From Alkalibacillus filiformis (GTDB taxonomy: Bacteria; Bacillota; Bacilli; Bacillales; Alkalibacillaceae), in contig NZ_JAUSUP010000005.1 of the NCBI RefSeq assembly GCF_030814115.1, positions 62,001 to 126,000 of the forward strand: 64,000 nucleotides of DNA, read 5' to 3'. Both the position numbers and the translations under genes were made by a program. The notes below the pieces were generated by a model, which saw only the letters and a list, made by a program, of their open reading frames with translations, had not been told where the DNA came from and ran no database searches. Below are positions 24,679 through 32,847 of this stretch, in pieces (position 1 is the stretch's first letter; every line of letters begins with the position of its first letter).

Positions 24679-26400
24679 TTAGACGATTGATAATCCACGT
24701 TCGATTAACGTGTTAAACTCTTCATTCTCTCTCTTTAATTTATTTAATTCATCTAGTAATGTTTGTTTTAAATCTGTATCAGCAAGTTCGCTTAATAGCT
24801 CCACCATTTCTAGACGAAGAAGCCAATCTTTAGGATGGTCTTCTTTTAGTTGTTCATGAATCGGCTGTAAGTCAGCAACTAAATTGTTAGAACCATTGTC
24901 TCGAATGGATCTTAAACGTGCATAAAGTTCGTTTAGTTTTACTTGTGTCTTTTCTGGAATTGGCGTTTTTTGAGCTTCATCGACATTGTAGTAATTTTCA
25001 CCGTCAGCCGCACCAGCGTAGACAGAGGTGATTTCAGTTCCGACAGCTAAATCAAACGTACCCCATTCAGGTTTGAAAAGGGCTTGATCCCCTTTAGTGA
25101 CAGTGCAATCTTCTAATGAAATTAATACTAACTTTTCATGATGGCGAACAAGGTCAGTAACTTTACCGTTAACTTGAATACCGTTTTCAAAGTTTAGTTC
25201 AGTGTCATTTCCAATCTGAACTCCGATATTTTTAAGCTCATCATCGCTTAAGTCTTCAAGTGGTTTTTCAAGTCCAGTAATTTGACCAATTGGTGCACCG
25301 AAACCGTCAGCGTGGACGTCTGTCCCGTGGTTTTCTAACTGTTGGTCACTTGCAGCTAAGGCTGTCTCACCATTTGTTTTTAAGTAGATTGCTTCTCCTT
25401 GATCATCCTTTAATAACTCAGTGAAAACACCTGTCACTTGAAGACCTGAGCTAAATACAGCTGTAGCGGTATTGGCAGAACGAACGGCTTTCTCTAAACT
25501 TTCTGTCCCTCCTTTCATAAACGACATCGTTTTCGCAAATTCTTCAGCTGCATTGAGTAGTTGCTTGAAGTCTTTACATACGAATAAATGAGGCTGAGGC
25601 TTAGTAATATCAAAACCTGTGTTAATGACGGCATCCATATCAAATGGCATTTTCTCAACTTCATCACTTAAGGCATTGGAACCTTCGCCAACAGAAGATA
25701 GTAAGCCAGCCCCGTAAATTTTAGGGTCGTCAAGGTCACCGACTAGGCCAAACTCCACTGTCCACCAGTAAAAACGACCGACGATTTGTGCTTCTGAAAG
25801 CTCAGTGATCTTTGCTTCGCATTCATCGACTTCTTGCTTCGCTTGGTTGATTTCTTCCTCAGTAGCATTACCTTTTTCTAATAGGTTCGAGTAGTTTCTA
25901 ACAGCTTCAAAATGGTCATGTTCTTCTTTTGTCGCAATTGCCTTCATACCAATTTCACCAAATCGCTTAACGAAAGCTGAGTACTCAGGATCAGCTAAAA
26001 TTGGTGCGTGACCAGCAGCTTCGTGAATAATGTCTGGAGCTGGCGTGTATAGTATGTTTTCTAACTTACGAATTTCATTTACGACTGGTAGTATGCCTTG
26101 TGCTTGGAATTCAAAAAAGGCAACCCCAGGGATGAATCCATCGATTGTTGCAGCTCCCCAACCAGATGGTGCAAGGCTTTCATTCATTTCATCAACGTTT
26201 GGAATTTTGTCTATTGAAATGGAAGATGCTTTTAAGCCATCGGTATAGGCTTCGTGGGCTGTATCTTTTAATAGATTATGGTTTTGGCGCATGACATAAC
26301 GCCATACGGCATGATTAATAGCAGTGTAATGTTCATAATGTTGTTCGGCTGTGTATTTCCTTAAATGTTTAGGTACGGATTTCGTTTCAACTGTTTGCAT
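24679..26400 (-). CDS. Phenylalanine 4-monooxygenase (aromatic amino acid hydroxylase), long form
   Basis: Pterin-dependent, non-haem iron enzyme that hydroxylates phenylalanine to tyrosine. ATG 26400 is chosen with AAAAGGAG upstream; the frame extends to GTG 26436. The catalytic domain is in the N-terminal half: iron-binding histidines in IHEAAGHAP, the third ligand in FYWWTVEFGLVG, and YGAGLLSSVGE. The protein has about 573 residues, roughly twice the proteobacterial enzyme, because of a C-terminal region of unknown role (residues about 330-573) seen also in Bacillus cereus-type homologues. No pterin recycling gene (phhB) is adjacent. Confidence 0.92.
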   Translation of the reverse strand: MQTVETKSVPKHLRKYTAEQHYEHYTAINHAVWRYVMRQNHNLLKDTAHEAYTDGLKASSISIDKIPNVDEMNESLAPSGWGAATIDGFIPGVAFFEFQAQGILPVVNEIRKLENILYTPAPDIIHEAAGHAPILADPEYSAFVKRFGEIGMKAIATKEEHDHFEAVRNYSNLLEKGNATEEEINQAKQEVDECEAKITELSEAQIVGRFYWWTVEFGLVGDLDDPKIYGAGLLSSVGEGSNALSDEVEKMPFDMDAVINTGFDITKPQPHLFVCKDFKQLLNAAEEFAKTMSFMKGGTESLEKAVRSANTATAVFSSGLQVTGVFTELLKDDQGEAIYLKTNGETALAASDQQLENHGTDVHADGFGAPIGQITGLEKPLEDLSDDELKNIGVQIGNDTELNFENGIQVNGKVTDLVRHHEKLVLISLEDCTVTKGDQALFKPEWGTFDLAVGTEITSVYAGAADGENYYNVDEAQKTPIPEKTQVKLNELYARLRSIRDNGSNNLVADLQPIHEQLKEDHPKDWLLRLEMVELLSELADTDLKQTLLDELNKLKRENEEFNTLIERGLSIV

Positions 26401-26586
26401 ATTAGCACTCCTTTTATCACTTTTGTGCTTGTCCACTTAAACGCTTTTACTTGATAAAGTGACGAGTATTTAAAAACTAATATATCATTTTTTATAGTAA
26501 ATTAGCAACCATTAATTATAATTTAGTTGACTGAAAGTTTTATTTCATATATAAGTAGTTTAATAGAGTCATTAGGAGAGTGTTAT

Positions 26587-27129
26587 ATGGTTGATCAGAA
26601 AGTTTATATAGTTAGGCATTGTAAGGCAGAAGGACAAGAAGCAAGTAGTCAGCTAACAGAACAAGGTGAGAAACAGGCTGATCGTTTACGCGATTTTTTT
26701 AGTAACCAGCGAGTTGATCAGATTATAACGAGCCCATATGAACGGGCGATTCAATCCATTATGCCAACAGCACAAGAACATCAACTTGATTTATTTGTAG
26801 CTGAAGACTTAAAGGAAAGAAAGTTAAGTAGTGAGAATCTGTCTGACTGGATGGACCGCTTAGAACAAACGTATCAAGATTTTGATTTGAAACTTACAGG
26901 TGGTGAATCAAGTAGAGAAGCGGCTGAGCGAGCGCTTAAAGTTTTGACTGATATTAAATTAAGCCAAAATAAAGCGACAATTGTTGTTTCGCATGGTGGA
27001 TTAATTTCATTGATTTTAAATCATTTTGATCCAACATTTGGGTTTAAAGGGTGGAAGGAACTCACAAATCCTGATATTTATGAAATTAACTTAACTCGAC
27101 GTGAAGTTAAACGTATTTGGAACCAATAA
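26587..27129 (+). CDS. Histidine phosphatase family protein
   Basis: A 180-residue phosphoglycerate-mutase-like phosphatase. ATG 26587 is chosen because of AGGAGAGTG just upstream. The catalytic phospho-histidine is in YIVRHCKAEGQE (RHC instead of the usual RHG), SPYERAIQS follows, and the second histidine is in IVVSHGGLISLIL. An acidic GESSREAAERA segment matches the family. The natural substrate is unknown. Confidence 0.85.
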   Translation: MVDQKVYIVRHCKAEGQEASSQLTEQGEKQADRLRDFFSNQRVDQIITSPYERAIQSIMPTAQEHQLDLFVAEDLKERKLSSENLSDWMDRLEQTYQDFDLKLTGGESSREAAERALKVLTDIKLSQNKATIVVSHGGLISLILNHFDPTFGFKGWKELTNPDIYEINLTRREVKRIWNQ

Positions 27130-27131
27130 AA

Positions 27132-27156
27132 AAAGAGCTATGTGTTATAGCTCTTT
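27132..27156 (-). terminator. Terminator of the LOG-family gene
   Basis: AAAGAGCTAT pairs with ATAGCTCTTT around GTGTT; the T-run on the minus strand is at 27127-27131. It overlaps the last codons of the minus-strand gene and can also serve the convergent phosphatase gene. Confidence 0.75.
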
Positions 27157-27683
27157 GATATGGTTAATTAATTCATGTGGATCAGATTCCATAATAATTA
27201 ACTCTTTATGTAACTGGTCAACAAACCCTTGTTCAATCATATGATCGAATAGTTCGAGTAAGGGTGTATAGTAATCATTAATATTGAGAAGTGCACAAGG
27301 TTTTTCGTGATATCCAATCTGGGCCCATGTTACGACTTCAAACCATTCTTCCAATGTGCCAGCACCACCAGGCAATGCGATAAAAGCATCAGCAAGACGT
27401 GCCATCATGGCTTTTCTGTCGTGCATCGTTTCAACGACATGTAATTCAGTGAGTGCATCGTGAGCGATTTCGATCGTTTTTAGTTTTCAGGGATTACACC
27501 AATCGCCTTCCCATCGTTTTCTAACACACCTTCAGCAACAGCACCCATGCAACCGACTACCGCACCGCCGTAAACGAGCTCAATGTTGTGTTGTGCTAAG
27601 ACTTCGCCTAACTGTTTAGCTTTTTCCATGTAAATTGGATCGCGACCTTCGCGCGAACCACAGAATATTGCTACACGTTTCAT
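27145..27683 (-). pseudogene. LOG-family (TIGR00730, YvdD-like) phosphoribohydrolase with a frameshift
   Basis: Family enzymes release free cytokinin-type bases or hydrolyse nucleoside monophosphates. The first part (start ATG 27683) reads MKRVAIFCGSREGRDPIY then VYGGAVVGCMGAVAEGVL and ends after GVIPEN at 27480. The second part, in another frame, continues as KTIEIAHDALTELHVVETMH with the signature LPGGAGTLEEWFEVVTW. Adding one base near 27480-27486 gives GVIPENLKTIEI, so a single-base loss beside an A-run splits the gene. The whole protein would have about 180 residues, normal for the family. Real mutation and sequencing error cannot be separated here. Confidence 0.85.
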
Positions 27684-27794
27684 CGAATAACTCCCATTCT
27701 TTAAAGATGTCTATTATTTTTATTCAATTATAATATGCTTTATGTAAAATTATATCATTTGTTTTAAACCAGCATTATACCTCTTATTAAAACG

Positions 27795-27835
27795 AGTAGC
27801 TCCTTTGAGTGTCACTAAGGAGCTACTTCTTTTTA
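27795..27835 (+). terminator. Strong plus-strand terminator overlapping the toxin stop codon
   Basis: AGTAGCTCCTT pairs perfectly with AAGGAGCTACT around a 12-nt loop, followed by TCTTTTT on the plus strand. No plus-strand gene ends here, so it suggests a short plus-strand RNA antisense to the toxin mRNA 3' end. On the minus strand it is only followed by CGTTTT and may weakly end the toxin mRNA. Confidence 0.75.
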
Positions 27836-27930
27836 ATGATGGCGTTAATGATTTGGATGATTAGAGAAAGAAGCGCCACGATAAATGAACCGAACCCTAG
27901 CATGACTAACAAAAATCCGTACGTTTCCAC
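27823..27930 (-). CDS. Holin-like type I toxin peptide (TxpA/BsrG family)
   Basis: A 35-residue hydrophobic peptide starting at GTG 27930 with GGAGGTG about 11 nt upstream. It opens with METYGFLLVMLGFGSF, continues with the hydrophobic segment IVALLSLIIQIINAII, and ends KKK. The M-x-x-Y-x-x-L-x-x-M-x-x-F-G pattern, one membrane helix and a lysine tail match the putative holin-like toxins of Firmicutes type I toxin-antitoxin systems (TxpA, BsrG). These act on the membrane and are silenced by an antisense RNA overlapping the mRNA 3' end. The plus-strand terminator at its stop codon fits such an antitoxin RNA. Its promoter carries a LexA-type box, so DNA-damage induction is inferred. Confidence 0.8.
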   Translation of the reverse strand: METYGFLLVMLGFGSFIVALLSLIIQIINAIIKKK

Positions 27931-27976
27931 TAAAAGCAACACCTCCAAAATTTTCCTTCGGTATAAGGCTGTCTAC

Positions 27977-28005
27977 ATTATAAAATAAGAACATATGTTC
28001 GTAAA
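27977..28005 (-). promoter_or_regulatory. Promoter of the toxin gene
   Basis: Minus-strand TTTACG (28000-28005), 17-nt spacer, TATAAT (27977-27982). Expected start near 27970, giving a leader of about 40 nt before GTG 27930. Confidence 0.75.
27988..28001. promoter_or_regulatory. LexA (SOS) box in the toxin promoter
   Basis: On the minus strand it reads CGAACATATGTTCT, against the Bacillus LexA consensus CGAAC-N4-GTTCG; one mismatch at the last base. It fills most of the -35/-10 spacer, so bound LexA should block the promoter. Confidence 0.72.
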
Positions 28006-28061
28006 GTGAATCGAACAAAAAACGACTTATGTCCTATTTAGCTGTGTAAAATGCTGAAGAA

Positions 28062-28090
28062 TTGAGCATTATATTAATGGCGTGTATATC
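28062..28090 (+). promoter_or_regulatory. Probable promoter of the aconitase gene
   Basis: TTGAGC (28062-28067), 17-nt spacer, TATATC (28085-28090). It leaves a leader of nearly 90 nt before GTG 28185. Confidence 0.5.
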
Positions 28091-28184
28091 GAACAGTCGC
28101 GTTTAATAAAGTAGTGGTGTGGGTAATTTTAACAGTAAAGATACTTATTTAATGAGCGGAAATAGTAGAAAGGGGTATGTTCAC

Positions 28185-30149
28185 GTGAAAATGAATGTGA
28201 CACAGAAGTTGATTCAAGAGCATCTTGTCTCAGGACAAATGAAGCCTGGTGAAGAGATTGGGTTAAAAATTGATCAAACGTTAACACAAGATGCAACAGG
28301 TACGATGGTCATGTTAGAGCTTGAAGCTATGGGTGTTGATCAGGCGAAAACAGAAGCATCAGCTCAGTATGTTGACCACAACTTAATCCAAGATGACTAC
28401 CGAAATGCTGATGACCATATGTTTTTACGTAGTGCGGCTAACCGATTCGGCCTTTATTATAGCCGTCCTGGTAATGGGGTTAGTCATCCAGTTCATATGC
28501 AGAAGTTAGCTGTACCAGGTAAGACGCTACTCGGTTCAGATAGCCATACGTGTGCTAACGGTTGTATGGGGATGCTTGCTATGGGGGCTGGTGGTATTGA
28601 TGTTGCCTTAGCTATTGCAGGAGAGCCTTATTACATTAAAATGCCACAAGTTTGGGGCGTTAAGCTAACAGGAAAGCTTCCTGATTGGGTTAGTGCCAAA
28701 GATGTGATCTTAGAAATGTTACGCCGTCATGATGTTAAAGGTGGAGTTGGGAAGGTCATTGAGTATTACGGCCCTGGTGTTAAAGAATTATCAGCTATGG
28801 ACCGCCATGTCATTGCCAACATGGGAGCAGAGCTTGGTGCAACGGCAACCGTGTTCCCGTCGGATAAAGAAATTAAGAATTTCTTAAAAGTACAAGGAAG
28901 AGAAGAAGATTGGGTAGAAGTGACAGCAGACCGTGGCGCGAGCTATGACCTTCATGAAGAAATCGACTTATCGAGTCTTGAGCCATTAATCGCGAAGCCA
29001 TCAAGCCCAGGTAATGTCGTTCCAGTTAGTGAAGTGGCAGGCGAACCGATTTATCAATCATACATTGGTTCATCAGCTAATCCGGGTTATCGTGACTTTG
29101 CGATTGTTGCAGAGGTTGTTAAAGGCAAACATGTAGCACAAGGCCTTTCTCTAGATATTAACCCATCATCTCGTCAAATCTTAACGCAGTTAGTTGATGA
29201 TGGACATATTGCAAGTCTTTTATCAGCTGGTGGAAGACTCCACCAAGCTGGTTGTAACGGTTGTATCGGAATGGGGCAGGCACCTGCATCTGGTCGCAAT
29301 AGTTTAAGAACAACGCCTCGTAACTTCCCTGGCCGTTCAGGCACAAATGAGGATAGTGTATTTTTATGTAGTCCTGAAACCGCTGCAGCTTCAGCGTTAA
29401 CAGGTGAGATTACCGATCCAAGAACGTTAGATATGGATTACCCTAAAGTAAAAGAGCCGACGAAAGTTGACTTTGAAAAAGAAAAAGGCATGTTAGAAGA
29501 GCCATTAACATCAGCTGATGGTTTAACTGTCGAGTTAGAGAAAGGACCTAATATTAGTTCAATTCCGAACATGGCACCACTTCAAGACAACTTTGAAGTT
29601 CCTGTCTTATTGAAGATGGGAGATAATATTTCGACTGATGAAATTTTAGCCGGTGGTTCGCGCGTCTTACCTTATCGCAGTAACTTACCGAAGATTAGTA
29701 CATTTACTTTTGAAATTGTTGATGATAATTACTACGAGCGTGCGATGGAGATTCGAGACGATGGAGGTCATGCTGTTGTCGGTGGATATAACTACGGTCA
29801 AGGATCGAGTCGTGAACACGCAGCATTAGCCCCACGCTATCTTGGCTTAAAAGCTGTCATTGTGAAAGACTTTGCTCGCATTCATTTACAAAACTTAATT
29901 AACTTCGGCATACTACCTTTAACGTTCGTAGATGAATCAGAATACGACAAAATTGAGCAAGGTGCGGTGTTAGAATTTGAAAACGTTCGTGACAAGATCC
30001 AAGAGTCGAATGAATTTGAAGTAGGTATACGAGGTAAGGCTGAAAAAGTTAAAGTGAAGCATAGTTTAACAGACCGTCATTTGGACATAATACTAGCAGG
30101 TGGCATTATTAATTGGGTTAAAAACAAACAACAAGAAAGTGGTGTCTAA
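28185..30149 (+). CDS. Aconitate hydratase, short 'putative aconitase' type
   Basis: Interconverts citrate and isocitrate in the TCA cycle. GTG 28185 is chosen: AAAGGGG lies 9 nt upstream and the next residues (VKMNVTQKLIQEHLVSG) match the family start; an upstream in-frame extension to 28119 lacks a site. Cluster-ligand cysteines are in LGSDSHTCANGCMGM and QAGCNGCIGMG. The swivel domain has LKMGDNISTDEI and GGYNYGQGSSREHAAL. At about 654 residues it is the compact aconitase subfamily (TIGR01342-like), shorter than the about 900-residue CitB, and without CitB's length may not double as an RNA-binding regulator. Confidence 0.88.
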   Translation: MKMNVTQKLIQEHLVSGQMKPGEEIGLKIDQTLTQDATGTMVMLELEAMGVDQAKTEASAQYVDHNLIQDDYRNADDHMFLRSAANRFGLYYSRPGNGVSHPVHMQKLAVPGKTLLGSDSHTCANGCMGMLAMGAGGIDVALAIAGEPYYIKMPQVWGVKLTGKLPDWVSAKDVILEMLRRHDVKGGVGKVIEYYGPGVKELSAMDRHVIANMGAELGATATVFPSDKEIKNFLKVQGREEDWVEVTADRGASYDLHEEIDLSSLEPLIAKPSSPGNVVPVSEVAGEPIYQSYIGSSANPGYRDFAIVAEVVKGKHVAQGLSLDINPSSRQILTQLVDDGHIASLLSAGGRLHQAGCNGCIGMGQAPASGRNSLRTTPRNFPGRSGTNEDSVFLCSPETAAASALTGEITDPRTLDMDYPKVKEPTKVDFEKEKGMLEEPLTSADGLTVELEKGPNISSIPNMAPLQDNFEVPVLLKMGDNISTDEILAGGSRVLPYRSNLPKISTFTFEIVDDNYYERAMEIRDDGGHAVVGGYNYGQGSSREHAALAPRYLGLKAVIVKDFARIHLQNLINFGILPLTFVDESEYDKIEQGAVLEFENVRDKIQESNEFEVGIRGKAEKVKVKHSLTDRHLDIILAGGIINWVKNKQQESGV

Positions 30150-30326
30150 ATGGGTTCACAACAATTTCGTTGCAAAGCATGCGAAGGCGCCAGGTTATTA
30201 ATGGACGATGAAGAATGGCGCTACACATGCACCGTCTGTAGCGGAGACGGTTATGTTTCTGAGTATGAAAACAAAGATGAAAGTCGTATTACTAATGTTG
30301 ATGAGAACAATCGAATATTAGACTAA
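30150..30326 (+). CDS. 58-residue zinc-ribbon microprotein coupled to aconitase
   Basis: The start overlaps the aconitase stop region (TAAATG) and only a weak ribosome site is present, so translation is probably coupled. The protein begins MGSQQFRCKACEGARLLMDD; a second pair of cysteines lies in YTCTVCSGDG, giving a C-x2-C / C-x2-C zinc knuckle like a DnaJ-type half finger. It ends in an acidic, hydrophilic tail. It was too short for usual gene calling. Function unknown; the arrangement suggests an accessory of aconitase or an iron/zinc-related regulator. Confidence 0.72.
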   Translation: MGSQQFRCKACEGARLLMDDEEWRYTCTVCSGDGYVSEYENKDESRITNVDENNRILD

Positions 30327-30335
30327 TTAAAGGGT

Positions 30336-30366
30336 GAGCACCTCGTAGGGTACGAGGTGTTCGTTT
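30336..30366 (+). terminator. Terminator of the aconitase/microprotein operon
   Basis: GAGCACCTCGTA pairs with TACGAGGTGTTC around GGG, followed by a T-rich stretch. Confidence 0.85.
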
Positions 30367-30515
30367 TGTTTAAAAAGCTATACTTAAGTTTGTTGTCCTT
30401 TGCACAGAGGAAACCAGAATCGAAGCACCTTTCGAAGGCGAAATACAGTTATGTAGTAACTAATTTCCTTGAAATTGATTTGTTTGTTATGATGTCTTTA
30501 AAAGGGGGATGATTT

Positions 30516-30971
30516 ATGAACGAAAAGGCTGTATTTGAAAATGCAAATTTTTGGCGAAAAGGGATCATTCAATTGACAGAAAGTATGACCGAGAAAGAGT
30601 TGGATACAATTCCAGAAGGTTTTAATAACAACCCGCGATGGAATATAGGTCATGTAATGGCGGTATGGGATCGTGTTATTACAAGTTCACTAGGTGAGAG
30701 CAGTCAATTGCCAGAACATTATAAGGAGTTATTTATGAAAGGTACATCACCTCAAAATTGGTCTGATGAAATTCCTAGAAAGGAAGAATTAATCAGTCAG
30801 CTTGAAATACATAATCAAAAAATGCAACAAATAGCTTCAGGAAAACTTGATGAACCTTTAGGCTTTGAGTTGTATCATATTCAATCACTAAAAGAGGCTT
30901 TTCTGTTTTTATGTGCACATGAGTCGATGCATTTGGCTACTGCTAAGGCACAACAACAAGCAATGCCTTAA
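30516..30971 (+). CDS. DinB-family protein
   Basis: A 151-residue four-helix-bundle protein of the DinB/YfiT superfamily of metal-dependent, thiol-using enzymes. Metal histidines are in NIGHVMAVWDRV near residue 47 and HESMHLATAKA near residues 134-138. The spacing fits the family's three-histidine site. Many members transfer or remove bacillithiol. Start ATG 30516 has AAAGGGGGATG upstream. It is monocistronic; substrate unknown. Despite the name, no LexA box is visible here. Confidence 0.8.
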   Translation: MNEKAVFENANFWRKGIIQLTESMTEKELDTIPEGFNNNPRWNIGHVMAVWDRVITSSLGESSQLPEHYKELFMKGTSPQNWSDEIPRKEELISQLEIHNQKMQQIASGKLDEPLGFELYHIQSLKEAFLFLCAHESMHLATAKAQQQAMP

Positions 30972-30988
30972 GACATCTGTCACTACTG

Positions 30989-31020
30989 TAAGAATCACAT
31001 TAAATTGTGATTCTTTTTTT
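30989..31020 (+). terminator. Terminator after the DinB-family gene
   Basis: AAGAATCACA pairs with TGTGATTCTT, followed by a run of T. Confidence 0.85.
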
Positions 31021-31086
31021 GGAGGAGAAAATCGTTTAGATGTGGTATTGTTAAAATAATGAAGTGTGTAGAGATGAGGTGACAAC

Positions 31087-31719
31087 ATGACGTGGGAAAT
31101 TTTAAACGTAATTGGAACGATGGCCTTTGGAATTAGTGGGGCGATTGTTGCTTTGGAAGAAAAATATGATTTGTTTGGTGTTTATTTATTAGGTTTCACA
31201 ACAGCTTTTGGTGGCGGTTTAATACGTCATGTTGTTTTAGGTTTGCCCGTTTCTGAAGTATGGGAACAAAGCATGTTGTTTTTTATAGCTTTTATAACAT
31301 TAACATTAATCTTTTTTATACCATTTCACTGGTTCTTTACTGGTTGGGAGAAGTGGGGTGCTTTCTTTGATTCGATCGGGTTGTCGGCTTTCGCAATTCA
31401 AGGTGCACTGTTCGCAGTAGCGGCGGGTTATCCACTCCCAGCAGTCATTGTCGGAAGTGTCTTAACTGGTGCTGGTGGTGGTATGGTACGTGACTTGTTA
31501 GCTGGAAGAAAGCCACTTGTGTTACATAAGGAAATTTATGCGATGTGGGCCGTGTTAGGTGCTCTTGTGATTGGACTTGGCATTGCTGAAGTGATGTGGG
31601 AGTTAATGGTTTTATTAGTATTGATTATTACGCTACGAATGCTGTCGGTCATTTATGATTGGCGTTTGCCTAGTAGGGGAGATTGGTTAAGGTTCTTAAA
31701 ACGTTTAAAGAAAAGTTGA
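31087..31719 (+). CDS. TRIC-type trimeric cation channel protein
   Basis: A membrane protein of the YadS/TRIC family (formerly UPF0126), 210 residues with about seven helices. It contains the family's internal duplication, with glycine-rich motifs FGGGLIRHVVLGLP and GAGGGMVRDLLAGRKP followed by LHKEIYAMWAVLGAL. Prokaryotic TRIC proteins form K+/Na+-permeable trimers. Start ATG 31087 follows GAGGTGAC. Transport of cations would fit osmotic adaptation but is not shown by context. Confidence 0.88.
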   Translation: MTWEILNVIGTMAFGISGAIVALEEKYDLFGVYLLGFTTAFGGGLIRHVVLGLPVSEVWEQSMLFFIAFITLTLIFFIPFHWFFTGWEKWGAFFDSIGLSAFAIQGALFAVAAGYPLPAVIVGSVLTGAGGGMVRDLLAGRKPLVLHKEIYAMWAVLGALVIGLGIAEVMWELMVLLVLIITLRMLSVIYDWRLPSRGDWLRFLKRLKKS

Positions 31720-31805
31720 TAAAATGTTAACATTACTGTCACCTAGAACAACTAATCATCCTTTATAATAGTGGTAGGCATAAAGACTTAAAGGGGCGTT
31801 CTGCA

Positions 31806-32495
31806 ATGGCTTGTTCAGTCAATTTCTTTAAACAGTTTCCGATTTTTCAAGATTTATCGCCTGAAGAATTAGAAGAAGTAGGAAAAATTGCACACCACCG
31901 CAAATTTAAAAAAGGTGATATCATTTTTCGAGAAGGTGCAAGAAGGGAATCTGTATACTTTGTCATCCATGGGTTGATAAAAGTTTATAAAGTGAGTGTT
32001 GATGGTAAAGAACAAGTTATTAACTTAATTCATTCAGATGAAATGTTCCCTCATGTCGGCTTTTTTGACCAAACACCATATCCTGCAACGGCTATTACGT
32101 TAACAGATGTTAATGTGATCGCCGTTCCAATTGAAGCTTTTGAAAACCTATTACTTCAAAAGCCTCAAATATCAATCAAAGTTATGCGAGTAATGGGTAA
32201 GAAAATATTAGAACTTCAAGACCGTATCCAGCAAATGAGTACCCAAACAGTTTTTGAACGTACAGTAACAACGCTTATTCGAATTACTGAGGAAATGGGA
32301 AAACACCGTCAGGATGATTCCATTTATGTTCATATTCCGATTACAAACAGTGACTTAGCGAATATGATCGGCGTTACCCGAGAATCAGTTAATCGGACAT
32401 TTAATAAACTACGAAAAGAAGAGTTGATTTCTTATAATCGTAATGAAATCATCGTTTACAACATGGATGATTTGAAAAGTTATCAAACGACATAG
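31806..32495 (+). CDS. Crp/Fnr-family transcriptional regulator
   Basis: A 229-residue regulator. Residues 10-125 are a cyclic-nucleotide-binding-type beta-barrel (GDIIFREGARRESVYFVIHGLIKVYK), followed by a long dimer helix and a winged helix. The recognition helix contains R192-E193-S-V-N-R197, the same R-E-x-V-x-R pattern that lets E. coli CRP read TGTGA. Only one cysteine (Cys3) is present, so it is not an iron-sulfur FNR; the signal is unknown. Two perfect TGTGA-N6-TCACA sites lie 0.35 kb downstream at the oxidase promoter, making that operon its likely target. Start ATG 31806 follows AAAGGGGCG. Confidence 0.88.
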   Translation: MACSVNFFKQFPIFQDLSPEELEEVGKIAHHRKFKKGDIIFREGARRESVYFVIHGLIKVYKVSVDGKEQVINLIHSDEMFPHVGFFDQTPYPATAITLTDVNVIAVPIEAFENLLLQKPQISIKVMRVMGKKILELQDRIQQMSTQTVFERTVTTLIRITEEMGKHRQDDSIYVHIPITNSDLANMIGVTRESVNRTFNKLRKEELISYNRNEIIVYNMDDLKSYQTT

Positions 32496-32506
32496 TTTTA
32501 AGAGCT

Positions 32507-32548
32507 AACACCTCCGATAGCAGAGTATCTGTTGTCGGAGGTGTTTAT
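32507..32548 (+). terminator. Terminator after the Crp/Fnr gene
   Basis: AACACCTCCGA pairs with TCGGAGGTGTT around a 17-nt loop that can pair further; T-rich end. Confidence 0.8.
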
Positions 32549-32668
32549 TTATTAAGTGGTATATTATGGTTTTTACAAGAAAAGCGTTTCTGATACAATG
32601 TATAAAATACATAATTTGTAATAAATGTTCGTTTGTGCGCCGGTATTGTTATGAAAGGGGAGAAACCA

Positions 32669-32806
32669 GTGAGAGAAAGAACAAATGACCAAAGTGAAGA
32701 AAGCAATGATTTGTTCCATCGAGGCTTGATCGGGAACCCTGGTTGTATGCTTGTTTTGATTGTATTAATTATTGTTATAAGTATAATCGTTAATTATTTC
32801 AACTAA
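32669..32806 (+). CDS. 45-residue single-helix membrane microprotein
   Basis: It starts at GTG 32669 behind AAAGGGGAG and ends just before a terminator. The N-terminal half is charged (MRERTNDQSEESNDLFHRG); after IGNPGC comes one hydrophobic helix, MLVLIVLIIVISIIV. It has its own ribosome site and terminator, so it is likely real. Family not recognised. It lies between the Crp/Fnr regulator and the oxidase operon. Confidence 0.65.
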   Translation: MRERTNDQSEESNDLFHRGLIGNPGCMLVLIVLIIVISIIVNYFN

Positions 32807-32807
32807 T

Positions 32808-32838
32808 GGCCACGCAGTAAAACGCGTGGCTTTTATTT
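32808..32838 (+). terminator. Terminator after the membrane microprotein
   Basis: GCCACGC pairs with GCGTGGC around an 8-nt loop, followed by TTTTATTT. Confidence 0.75.
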
Positions 32839-32847
32839 CGTTCAGTT

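Noticed and set aside
26436-26450. cre-like sequence (rc of CTTAAACGCTTTTAC) upstream of the phenylalanine hydroxylase
   Set aside because: Three mismatches to the cre consensus, unlike the perfect site at 32911.
27684-27790. Promoter for the presumed plus-strand antitoxin RNA
   Set aside because: TATAAT occurs at 27729-27734 but no -35 element stands at a proper distance, so no promoter is annotated; only the terminator is supported.
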